Below are positions 1 to 5,660 of a stretch of 5,716 bases of DNA, in pieces. Positions within the stretch are counted from its first letter, which is position 1; the number at the start of each line of letters is the position of its first letter. The DNA is from Planctomycetota bacterium (GTDB lineage: Bacteria > Planctomycetota > Phycisphaerae > Phycisphaerales > SM1A02): NCBI GenBank assembly GCA_003671065.1, contig QWPU01000208.1, positions 1-5,716 on the forward strand, read 5' to 3'. Both the position numbers and the translations under genes were made by a program. The notes under the pieces were generated by a model, which ran no database searches, was not told the origin of the DNA, and saw only the letters and a list, made by a program, of their open reading frames with translations.

Positions 1-117
1 CACAGCAATCCCGCGTGCAGCAACGCCACATGTTGCAACAGCGTGTGCGCGGCTGATCCATATTGCTGCGCGACGGCTTGGGATGTGAACTGCGCGCAAT
101 ACGCGAGTTTTCTCTGT
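1..117 (+). repeat. Cys-rich protein module, copy 1 (left edge cut)
   Basis: This is the first visible copy of the Cys module inside the secreted protein. It reads ATCCNSVCAADPYCC, then WDVNC and SFLC. Its N-terminal part, which would hold the GSCFV element of the other copies, lies before the window. At DNA level it still shares ACATGTTGCAAC with copy 2, so these two copies may have duplicated fairly recently or have exchanged sequence. Confidence 0.8.
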
Positions 118-1512
118 CCAGGAACGCCAGGAACATGCGGTTCCGCAAGCGGTTCGTGCTTTGTCGCGCATTCGACTGGAGCGTGTTCCGATGCGACATG
201 TTGCAACGCGGTGTGCACGATCGATCCGAGCTGCTGCAGTTCGGCGTGGGACATGTTCTGCGTTTATACCGCGAATGAAACCTGCGTCGCGGGCTGCAGT
301 CCTGTGATTGAAAGCAATGCACAAGTCGAAGTTGAAGAGTGCCCGTTCAGCAGTAACGATCCGTGCTACACGCAATCTGGCGGAGAGCCCGAAGAGATCA
401 CGGTCGGTCGGCAAGTGTTTGGAAGGCTTGGCCGAGCCGCAACATTTGTTGATCCGATTGATGTTGATGTCTATCGCTTTAGCGTGACGGACACGGACGG
501 CGACGGCGGCGCATCGGTCACGATGACCTTCGCGTCGAGCCCTGTTGCGTGGGCCGCGATTGTGTCTGATGCCGCGTGCGCGCCGCTTGCGAGCGCGCTG
601 CGAACAGTCTCAAGCCAACTCTGCGTTGACACCGTGAGCGCGTCGGTCTGCCTCGCGCCGGGGAACTATCGCGTGGTGGTGGCGGCGGGCGCCTATCCAA
701 CAATCGGTGGCGCGGACATCTCGTGCACTTCGCCGAACAAATACACGCTCACGATCAACGCCGTGCAGAATTGCGGATCGATCTGCTCAACGGCGCAAGG
801 GTCATGCTTCGTCGTGCGCGACAATCCTGGATGCGACAATCCCAACTGTTGCACGAGCGTGTGCACCACCGATCCGTTCTGCTGCAACCAGCTCTGGGAT
901 TCGACATGCGTCTCACGCGCGGGCACGATGTGTTTGTCTGGACCACCTGCGAATGACACCTGTGCGAACGCGCAAGCAGCGATCATTGGCGCGCAGACTT
1001 TCAACACCATTCGTGCGAATATCGAATGGCCGCAGATTCCGAAGTCGTGCTCAACAGCGACATTTGCTCGCGATGTCTTCTTCTCGTGGACTGCGGACCG
1101 CGTCGGCATGATCACTGTGTCGACATGTGGTGCGTGGTTTGACACCGTGCTCGCGGTGTATGACGGCTCGTGCACGCAGCCGCTGGTCGTGACATGCAAT
1201 GACGACGCGCCGCTGTGCGCGGGAGTTGGCGCGAGCAAAGTGACATTCGAAGCAGAGTGCGGCACGCAGTACTTCTTCCGCGTTGGTCAGCGAAGCGTCT
1301 CGGGCGGCGAAGCAACGCTGACGCTGAGCGCGGGATCAAAGATGTGCCAATCATGCCCAGCCGATTTCGACGGAGATGGAATGGTTGGCGCGAGTGATCT
1401 TTCGATGGTGCTCGCATCGTGGGGACTCGTAACGGGCGACCTCGATGGTGATGGAACAACGGGCGCGAGTGATTTGTCGCTGCTGTTGGCGGCCTGGGGC
1501 ACGTGCAACTGA
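1..1512 (+). CDS. Secreted Cys-rich multi-module protein with C-terminal dockerin-like repeats (5' partial)
   Basis: The frame is open from the first base, so the true start lies upstream; the GTG at 43 falls inside a Cys-rich module and is not a start. The 503 visible residues contain, in order: the end of one Cys module (1-117), a second (136-285), a beta-rich region resembling a PPC-type sandwich (about 310-762, with DVDVYRFSV and NYRVVVAAG strands), a third Cys module (772-933), a second beta-sandwich beginning PPANDTC (about 943-1335), and two Ca-loop repeats (1363-1398 and 1438-1473) each ending in a WG. The Cys modules share the pattern CC-x3-C-x2-DP-x-CC-x3-WD-x2-C-x6-C, which implies disulphides and hence an extracellular location. 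The C-terminus resembles dockerin or Phycisphaerae sorting tails. The function is unknown; adhesion, a surface layer or anchoring to an exported complex are possible. No enzymatic motif is visible. The last six codons are the first copy of a tandem repeat. Confidence 0.9.
   Translation, partial: HSNPACSNATCCNSVCAADPYCCATAWDVNCAQYASFLCPGTPGTCGSASGSCFVAHSTGACSDATCCNAVCTIDPSCCSSAWDMFCVYTANETCVAGCSPVIESNAQVEVEECPFSSNDPCYTQSGGEPEEITVGRQVFGRLGRAATFVDPIDVDVYRFSVTDTDGDGGASVTMTFASSPVAWAAIVSDAACAPLASALRTVSSQLCVDTVSASVCLAPGNYRVVVAAGAYPTIGGADISCTSPNKYTLTINAVQNCGSICSTAQGSCFVVRDNPGCDNPNCCTSVCTTDPFCCNQLWDSTCVSRAGTMCLSGPPANDTCANAQAAIIGAQTFNTIRANIEWPQIPKSCSTATFARDVFFSWTADRVGMITVSTCGAWFDTVLAVYDGSCTQPLVVTCNDDAPLCAGVGASKVTFEAECGTQYFFRVGQRSVSGGEATLTLSAGSKMCQSCPADFDGDGMVGASDLSMVLASWGLVTGDLDGDGTTGASDLSLLLAAWGTCN
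136..285 (+). repeat. Cys-rich protein module, copy 2
   Basis: This is a complete module of about 50 residues with ten cysteines: an opening C, then GSCFV, GAC, CC, C, DPSCC, WDMFC and a closing ETC. The even cysteine number and the two CC pairs suggest five disulphides. It is 18 nt downstream of copy 1 and is followed directly by the first beta-sandwich region. Confidence 0.85.
772..933 (+). repeat. Cys-rich protein module, copy 3
   Basis: The third copy is separated from copy 2 by the first beta-sandwich. It has the same order of elements (GSCFV, GC, CC, VC, DPFCC, WD-x2-C, TMC) plus one extra cysteine near its start (SIC), giving eleven. It has diverged further at DNA level than copies 1 and 2. 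The odd cysteine could pair elsewhere in the protein. Confidence 0.85.
1354..1509 (+). other. Dockerin-like tandem Ca-binding C-terminal domain
   Basis: Two 12-residue loops lie at 1363-1398 (DFDGDGMVGASD) and 1438-1473 (DLDGDGTTGASD). Each has Asp at positions 1, 3, 5 and 12, as in EF-hand/dockerin loops, and each is followed by a hydrophobic helix ending in WG. Two flanking cysteines (CPAD before, TCN at the end) could close the domain. In cellulosomal bacteria dockerins bind cohesins. Planctomycetes carry many such tails without a known cellulosome, so here the role may be sorting, anchoring or Ca-dependent folding. Confidence 0.85.
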
Positions 1513-1594
1513 CATGGGGCGCGTGCAACTGACATGGGGCACGTGCAACTGAGACGGGGCGCGTGCAACTGAGACGGGGCGCGTGCAACTGAGT
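1495..1594. repeat. 20-bp tandem repeat (minisatellite), five copies
   Basis: Five head-to-tail 20-bp units start at 1495, 1515, 1535, 1555 and 1575. The first is TGGGGCACGTGCAACTGACA. Differences are confined to the first base (T in units 1-3, C in 4-5), the seventh base (A, G, A, G, G) and the last two bases (CA, CA, GA, GA, GT). Unit 1 is the end of the upstream gene, W-G-T-C-N-stop, so the array appears to have grown from coding sequence into the convergent gap. Units 1 and 3 contain the palindrome GCACGTGC (1499-1506, 1539-1546). There are no spacers, so it is not a CRISPR. Confidence 0.95.
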
Positions 1595-1598
1595 CGAG

Positions 1599-3083
1599 TT
1601 ACGCGACGATTGTCGTCGCGCTCGTCGTCGCGGCAGACAACTTTCTTCGCATGATCTTTCCCGTTGGATTACGCGGCAGCGCCTCGAGGACGCGAATCTC
1701 ACGCGGCACTTTGAAGCCTGCAATGTGCTCGCGGCAAAAACTCTTGAGCGCGCCTTCATCAAATGTCGCGTTCTCCTTCAGTTCAACAAACGCGAGCGCC
1801 ACTTCACCACGCATGCCATCGTGCATGCCGATGACTGCGGAGTCCTTCACGCTGTCGTGACGATTGAGCACTTCTTCGATCTCGCGCGGAAAAACATTCT
1901 CGCCGCCGATGATCATCATCTCTTTGATGCGTCCTGTGATCGACAGCAATCCCTTGTCGTCAAGTCTTCCCATGTCACCTGACTTAAAGAAACCGAGCTC
2001 ATCAAACACCGCGGCGGTCTCTTCAGGCAAATTGAGATAGCCCTTCATAATGTTGGGACCGCGCATGCGCACTTCACCGTCTTCATTGGCGCCGAGCACG
2101 CGTCCATCGGGCGCGACGATGCGTTGTTCGATGCCAGGCAACGCGTGACCGACGCACTTGCGGCGCTGATCTTCCGGACGACACCAATTAGTGACGGGAG
2201 AGGTTTCAGTGAGGCCGTAGCCCTCGTTGATCACGATGTTGAACTTGTCGCGAAACGCTTCGAACACCACATCGGGCAGCGGTTCTCCACCGCTCACCGC
2301 AAAGCGCAGACTTGCAAAATCGCTCGGAGTCCCGTCTTTGAGCAAGCGAAGCGCGTTGTACATCGATGGAATAGCAATGAAGGCCGTGGGCTTATGTTTC
2401 TGTGCAAGCTCAACGAGTTTCCGCGGAAGAAACCGAGCCGTGTAGACCGCACGCGCACCAGTTGCTAGCGGAAGCATGGTGGGCACGGTGAGACCAAACG
2501 AATGGAATTGCGGCAGCACGCCGAGGATCGTGTCCTTCGAACTGAAGTCGACACACTCCTTGATTTGCCGCACATTTGCGCCGATGTTTCCGCCGCTGAG
2601 CATGACGCCCTTCGGTCGTCCACTGGTGCCTGAGGTGTAGAGAACGACGGCGATGTCGTCGCGCTTGAGCGGGTTTGTCATGCGCACGGGAGGAATGCCC
2701 GTGAACTTCATCTGGTCCAAACGGATGTCGGTCAAACCAGGAAGCGAGCCGCCGATGAGGTCGAGCATTGGTCCGACCGTCACCAGCGCATCAAGGCCGG
2801 CATCCTTCGCGACATACTCAAGATCGCTGCGGGAAAGCAGGTAATTGAGCGGCACGATGGTCCGCCCGAGCGTCCATGCGGCGATGCAAGCTGCGGGAAA
2901 TGCTCCCGATGTCGGCAGCATGATGCCGACGCGCGAGGAGTCGCTGGTTCGTTCGATCGCGCGCGCAATATGCCATGACACGACCATCAAATCGATGCCG
3001 CGCCAAGTGCGTTGATCATCAATGACGACGCCACGCAGCGGATGAAACAGGAGGTTGCGACGAATGGCGGAGAGCAGTTCCAT
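1599..3083 (-). CDS. Acyl-CoA / acyl-ACP synthetase, AMP-binding (FadD/Aas-like)
   Basis: This is a 494-residue adenylate-forming ligase, predicted to activate a fatty or other carboxylic acid with ATP and then pass the acyl group to CoA or ACP in the cytoplasm. Visible family motifs are the phosphate loop YTSGTSGRPKG (149-159), LPQFHSFGLT (190-199), GYGLTETSP (288-296), SGD (368-370), the hinge GRIKEMMIIGGEN (384-396) and the C-terminal PTGK with the catalytic lysine (K476). All key residues are present and the length is normal for a single-enzyme member. The FHSFGLT segment and N-terminus recall the synthetase half of Aas, but no acyltransferase domain is fused. Substrate chain length cannot be read from sequence. 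The ATG at 3083 is preferred over the upstream TTG at 3125 because GAAGGAA lies eight bases before it. The tail after K476 is low-complexity Ala/Thr. It stands alone, divergent from the TPR-SPOR gene. Confidence 0.93.
   Translation of the reverse strand: MELLSAIRRNLLFHPLRGVVIDDQRTWRGIDLMVVSWHIARAIERTSDSSRVGIMLPTSGAFPAACIAAWTLGRTIVPLNYLLSRSDLEYVAKDAGLDALVTVGPMLDLIGGSLPGLTDIRLDQMKFTGIPPVRMTNPLKRDDIAVVLYTSGTSGRPKGVMLSGGNIGANVRQIKECVDFSSKDTILGVLPQFHSFGLTVPTMLPLATGARAVYTARFLPRKLVELAQKHKPTAFIAIPSMYNALRLLKDGTPSDFASLRFAVSGGEPLPDVVFEAFRDKFNIVINEGYGLTETSPVTNWCRPEDQRRKCVGHALPGIEQRIVAPDGRVLGANEDGEVRMRGPNIMKGYLNLPEETAAVFDELGFFKSGDMGRLDDKGLLSITGRIKEMMIIGGENVFPREIEEVLNRHDSVKDSAVIGMHDGMRGEVALAFVELKENATFDEGALKSFCREHIAGFKVPREIRVLEALPRNPTGKIMRRKLSAATTSATTIVA
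1602..1620. terminator. Perfect 8-bp hairpin at the 3' end of the synthetase gene (candidate terminator)
   Basis: CGCGACGA (1602-1609) and TCGTCGCG (1613-1620) are perfect inverted repeats with a three-base loop TTG. The hairpin lies in the last codons of the minus-strand gene, directly before its TAA stop. There is no T-run on either side, so it is not a classic intrinsic terminator. It may slow polymerase or protect the mRNA 3' end. Part of the symmetry could come from the Ala/Thr-rich codons. Confidence 0.35.
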
Positions 3084-3185
3084 AGAGGGCGTTCCTTCGA
3101 AAGTGCGCGTGGACGCTCGGTGCAAGTTTCCTTCGACAAGCGCTGCGAGCGCCCTTCAGCGCGGCAGCTTCTCTAGAGTACCCGA
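3084..3185. promoter_or_regulatory. Divergent intergenic region (synthetase / TPR-SPOR lipoprotein)
   Basis: These 102 bases separate two divergent starts and must carry both promoters, unless the genes are expressed from farther away. I see no convincing -35/-10 pair for either direction. Two mutually exclusive small stems are present: GCGCT/AGCGC (3140-3144 with 3148-3152) and GCGCTG/CAGCGC (3140-3145 with 3157-3162). They could be an operator or leader structure, or chance in GC-rich DNA. Confidence 0.35.
3092..3098 (-). promoter_or_regulatory. Ribosome binding site that fixes the acyl-CoA synthetase start
   Basis: On the minus strand the sequence reads GAAGGAACGCCCTCTATG. The purine-rich GAAGGAA sits eight bases before the ATG at 3083, a good Shine-Dalgarno distance. 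This favours the 494-residue product over the 508-residue version from TTG at 3125. Confidence 0.7.
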
Positions 3186-4004
3186 ATGCGTTTCACTGCT
3201 CATGCCTGCAAGAGTCTCTCGCGATGCGCACTCGTGCTGAGCGTTCATACTTTCGCGCTGCTGTCGTGCACACCGAGTGGTGGCGAGAGTCTGTTGACGG
3301 CGACCGACGCGTATGGCGAAGGGCAGTACGGCAAAGCGATTTCCGCTGCGCGTCGTGCAGGTGAAGGTGCGAGCGGAGTGAAACTCGATCAGGCTCACTA
3401 CATCGAAGGTATGGCGGAATTCAAACTTGGTCACAGCGATGAAGCGGTGAAGTTTCTCACGCTCGCGTCGCATTCGACGGATCATGCGATTGCGGCGGAC
3501 GCGTGCGTTGGGCTCGGCACGCTGGAGATTCGTCGCGAGCGCTTTGCGGCGGCGGCGGATGCGTATCGTCGCGCGGCTGCGATGTTGAGTGGCGCTGATC
3601 GTGAACGGGCTTTGCTGATTGCTTCGCGCGCTGATGCTCGCGCGAAACCTCTCGTCGCGGGGACTGTGCCCGCGCCGATCCCGATCAAGCCCCTCACGGT
3701 GAAGCCCCTGACTAGCAAACCAAGTGTTGTCGCAGCGCCGTCGCTCTCGCTTTCGAAAAACTACGCGATTCAAGCTGGCGCGTTCAGTGACACCGCGCGC
3801 GCGACAATCGCAGCAAATCTCCTGCGTGAACGCGCGCGTGGCAGTGATCTGGGCGAAACGCGCATCATCGAGAAGTCGCGCAGCAGCGGCGGCGCACCGA
3901 TCTTTGTCGTTCAGATTGGTGCGTTTGCGAATCGTTCGATCGCAGGCAAGGCGATGAAGCCGTTTGCCAAACTCGCCTACACCGTTGAGCCATACGCGGA
4001 GTAA
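3186..4004 (+). CDS. TPR-repeat lipoprotein with C-terminal SPOR domain
   Basis: The protein has 272 residues. The N-terminus (1-28) is a lipoprotein signal peptide ending in the lipobox LLSC, with C28 as the predicted lipidated residue; Thr follows it, so outer-membrane retention is more likely than inner. Residues about 38-150 are Ala-rich helical pairs that look like two to three TPR units (AYGEGQYGKAISAARRA, then AHYIEGMAEFKLGHSDEAV, then AADAYRRAAAML). A Pro/Lys linker (160-190) with the echo KPLTVKPLTSKP leads to a SPOR domain (about 192-272) marked by YAIQAGAFSD and FVVQIGAFANR. SPOR domains bind peptidoglycan stripped of stem peptides, often at division sites, so a role in envelope maintenance or division is inferred. 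The Shine-Dalgarno is weak (TAGAG, 3174-3178). The stop is one base from that of the convergent haemoglobin gene. Confidence 0.87.
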   Translation: MRFTAHACKSLSRCALVLSVHTFALLSCTPSGGESLLTATDAYGEGQYGKAISAARRAGEGASGVKLDQAHYIEGMAEFKLGHSDEAVKFLTLASHSTDHAIAADACVGLGTLEIRRERFAAAADAYRRAAAMLSGADRERALLIASRADARAKPLVAGTVPAPIPIKPLTVKPLTSKPSVVAAPSLSLSKNYAIQAGAFSDTARATIAANLLRERARGSDLGETRIIEKSRSSGGAPIFVVQIGAFANRSIAGKAMKPFAKLAYTVEPYAE

Positions 4005-4005
4005 T

Positions 4006-4494
4006 TCATCGCTCAGTGTTGATCATGAACTGCGAAGTGCGAATGAGATACTCACGGATTTCTTCTTGGCACGATGCGGGAATGCCGTGTTGCGCGGCAC
4101 TCTCATCGAGCGCCTTGAGCGCGTGCTCCAACCACGCATCACGCGCGGCTTGATCGATTGTGAAGCCCATGTGACGACCGCGCAATCGCGGATGACCCTT
4201 GCGCTCCGAATACTCCTGCGGACCACCAAAGAACTGCGTGAGAAACTCGCGCATGTCGCGAACGGATTGGCTCGACGCGCTCAAATCATCGGGAAACATG
4301 GCGCGAAGCCGAGGATCCGTGTCAATGCCCGCGTAGTGGCGCTCTGCCAGCGTTGCAAACGGCGCGGCGCCGATGCGGTCGTAGACGGATGCGGTTTCAT
4401 TCATCGGTGGTTGATTGGAGTCAGTCATGGAGTTGGGGGCGCAGGCGGTTGCTGCGGCAAGGAGGAACATCCCTACACATAGACGCAGATGCAT
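4006..4494 (-). CDS. Truncated haemoglobin (group II-like) with a lipoprotein signal peptide
   Basis: The protein has 162 residues. Residues 1-18 form a short signal peptide, with the basic residue R4, a hydrophobic core and a lipobox ATAC (C18). A flexible linker follows to about residue 35, then a 2-on-2 globin fold begins at VYDRIG. Family features visible are a B10-type Tyr (RHY, Y54), FGGPQEY, GHPRLRGRH with the likely proximal haem histidine H108, and RDAWL with the Trp (W121) that marks group II. Group II members bind O2 or NO and are usually cytoplasmic, so envelope location is unusual. The start is uncertain: ATG 4494 gives the full signal but only a close, weak GGAA; ATG 4470 would remove the basic n-region; ATG 4428 would give a cytoplasmic globin but has no ribosome site. 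The frame stays open to 4686, but that extension enters the divergent gene. Confidence 0.85.
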   Translation of the reverse strand: MHLRLCVGMFLLAAATACAPNSMTDSNQPPMNETASVYDRIGAAPFATLAERHYAGIDTDPRLRAMFPDDLSASSQSVRDMREFLTQFFGGPQEYSERKGHPRLRGRHMGFTIDQAARDAWLEHALKALDESAAQHGIPASCQEEIREYLIRTSQFMINTER

Positions 4495-4620
4495 CGTTCC
4501 AATGTAGCAGCGGTCAGCAGCGCGCTCCAATTTGCGATCTTGCTTGAAACTGCGCGTCGTCCTCATCGAGTTGGCGCGTATATTTGATTTGTCCTTCGTT
4601 GCTCGTTGGAGAACCACTGC
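4495..4620. promoter_or_regulatory. Divergent intergenic region (haemoglobin / HEAT-like protein), weak promoter candidates
   Basis: These 126 bases lie between two divergent starts. On the minus strand, TTGGAG (complement of 4525-4530) and TACATT (complement of 4501-4506) are 18 bases apart, a weak sigma70-like pair that would start transcription almost at the haemoglobin ATG. On the plus strand, TATATT (4579-4584) sits in the only AT-rich patch, but no -35 box is at the right distance; TTGAAA at 4544 is too far. Neither is firm. Confidence 0.35.
4608..4613 (+). promoter_or_regulatory. Ribosome binding site for the HEAT-like gene
   Basis: GGAGAA lies seven bases before the ATG at 4621. The alternative TTG at 4606 overlaps this site and has no Shine-Dalgarno of its own, so the ATG is chosen. 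It also puts the hydrophobic signal segment at the very N-terminus. Confidence 0.7.
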
Positions 4621-5622
4621 ATGTTCACTGCGCTTCTTCTCACACTCTCGCTCACCATGTTCGCGCCGAGCGAGGACACGAATCACTCAAACTTGCTTGA
4701 GTACTACCGCGACGCAACTGTCGACGCCTTGATCGCGAAGCCAGCCGCGAAGACCCCCGCTGCTATTGCGAGTCGCGAGGAAGACATCACGCGCGCGGCA
4801 CTGGGCGTACTGGTGACGCGAGGTCTTGCTCCTTCCGCTTCGAATGACGCATCAAAGCTCGCGCTGCAAACGATTGCGTCGTTGCGTACTCCGATTGAAC
4901 TCGAGTGTGCCGTCGTCGTGCTCGGTGGTGAAGGACCAGTTCCTAATTACATCGCGAGTGATGCCCGCGTGCGCAAAGCGTTGTTCGAAGCACTCGCGAC
5001 TGAGGGCGATTACGGACAGCGAACGCTGCTGCAGTTTGCGATCACGGGCGATGACCTCATCGGTCAGCGCGCGTTTGATTCGCTGCCGACGCGAATCTCG
5101 CCTGTCGCCGAACGCACGCTTGCTGGGTACATCGATGGAACGCTCAGTCGCGACCGCGAGTTGTTCATCAATCGCGCCGCAATGATCGCGAGTGCGCACG
5201 CATCGGCCGCGCTCATTCCGTCGCTGATTTCGGCGCAATACGCACCAGCGAAAGCCAAGCGCGGTGATGAAGCATGGATTGCGCAGGGAAAGAGCATCGC
5301 CTATGTCTCGGGCGCTGTGCCGATCGTCGGCGACGCATCAGGCGCGTTTCAACCGATCGTGGGATCGGTCTTCGAAGGCAGCGTGCTGCGCATCATGGAG
5401 TCGGTCGTTGTGATCTATCGCACCGAAGTGCACTACACGCTGCTCGCCATTGTCGAGCGCGAAACAGGAATGCCGCCGCCACCGTTTGGCTTCGATCAAG
5501 AGCGCTGGGCCAAGTGGTATGCCGATGACTTTCCGCAACTCGCACGCGCGCAAGTAGAGCGAGTTGCGCAGCAGGATGCGTTGAGCAAGACCAAGTCGAC
5601 GAAGTCGCTTGACGATGCGTGA
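4621..5622 (+). CDS. Exported helical-repeat (HEAT-like) protein of unknown function
   Basis: The protein has 333 residues. A hydrophobic N-terminus (FTALLLTLSLTMFA, residues 2-15) looks like a signal peptide but lacks the usual basic residue before it, so it could also be a short anchor. Residues about 20-210 are Ala/Leu-rich amphipathic helices in pairs, as in HEAT or ARM solenoids. A beta-leaning stretch follows (about 225-275, containing IAYVSGAVPIVGD and GSVLRIMESVVVIYR). The region 280-300 has the order TG, four prolines, FG-x-D, then W-xx-WY, which I recall from the ends of planctomycete HEAT-repeat proteins. The tail (318-333) is polar and likely disordered. No catalytic motif is visible; a scaffold role in the envelope is the simplest guess. 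It is divergent from the haemoglobin gene and convergent with the next one. Confidence 0.8.
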   Translation: MFTALLLTLSLTMFAPSEDTNHSNLLEYYRDATVDALIAKPAAKTPAAIASREEDITRAALGVLVTRGLAPSASNDASKLALQTIASLRTPIELECAVVVLGGEGPVPNYIASDARVRKALFEALATEGDYGQRTLLQFAITGDDLIGQRAFDSLPTRISPVAERTLAGYIDGTLSRDRELFINRAAMIASAHASAALIPSLISAQYAPAKAKRGDEAWIAQGKSIAYVSGAVPIVGDASGAFQPIVGSVFEGSVLRIMESVVVIYRTEVHYTLLAIVERETGMPPPPFGFDQERWAKWYADDFPQLARAQVERVAQQDALSKTKSTKSLDDA

Positions 5623-5635
5623 GGAAAGTTGACGG

Positions 5636-5660
5636 CGCGCACTGATCGAATCAGCGCGTG
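5636..5660. terminator. Hairpin in the convergent gap (candidate bidirectional terminator)
   Basis: CGCGCACTGAT and ATCAGCGCGTG pair around a three-base CGA loop: five perfect pairs (5642-5646 with 5650-5654), one A-C mismatch, then five more pairs including one G-T. It begins 13 bases after the stop of the exported protein and covers the stop codon of the opposing gene. There is no T-run on the plus strand, so it is only a candidate. Confidence 0.4.

Noticed and set aside
43..45. GTG at 43 as the start of the first gene
   Set aside because: The same frame is open to the left edge and encodes the matching first half of a Cys module (ACSNATCCNS) before this codon, so the gene starts upstream of the window.
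693..1265. 190-codon minus-strand open frame
   Set aside because: It lies wholly inside the well-supported secreted-protein gene, has no family resemblance, and is an antisense shadow of Cys-rich codons.
1495..1594. CRISPR array or attachment site
   Set aside because: Units abut with no spacers, are only 20 bp and carry point differences, and no cas, integrase or recombinase gene is nearby.
1112..1762. 216-codon minus-strand open frame across the tandem repeat
   Set aside because: It is Arg/Ser/Pro-rich and overlaps two real genes. Its apparent peptide repeats are only the 20-bp array read through in changing frames.
3084..3125. Upstream TTG start for the acyl-CoA synthetase
   Set aside because: The 14 extra residues lack hydrophobic or family-like character, and a good ribosome site lies directly before the ATG at 3083.
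3156..3773. 205-codon minus-strand open frame
   Set aside because: It is very Arg-rich, overlaps the TPR-SPOR gene for most of its length, and shows no motif.
3964..4482. 172-codon plus-strand open frame
   Set aside because: It is the antisense shadow of the truncated haemoglobin, whose family motifs on the minus strand are clear.
4495..4686. 64-residue N-terminal extension of the haemoglobin
   Set aside because: It would bury the lipoprotein signal peptide inside the protein, is Arg/Lys-rich without a fold, and runs into the start of the divergent gene.
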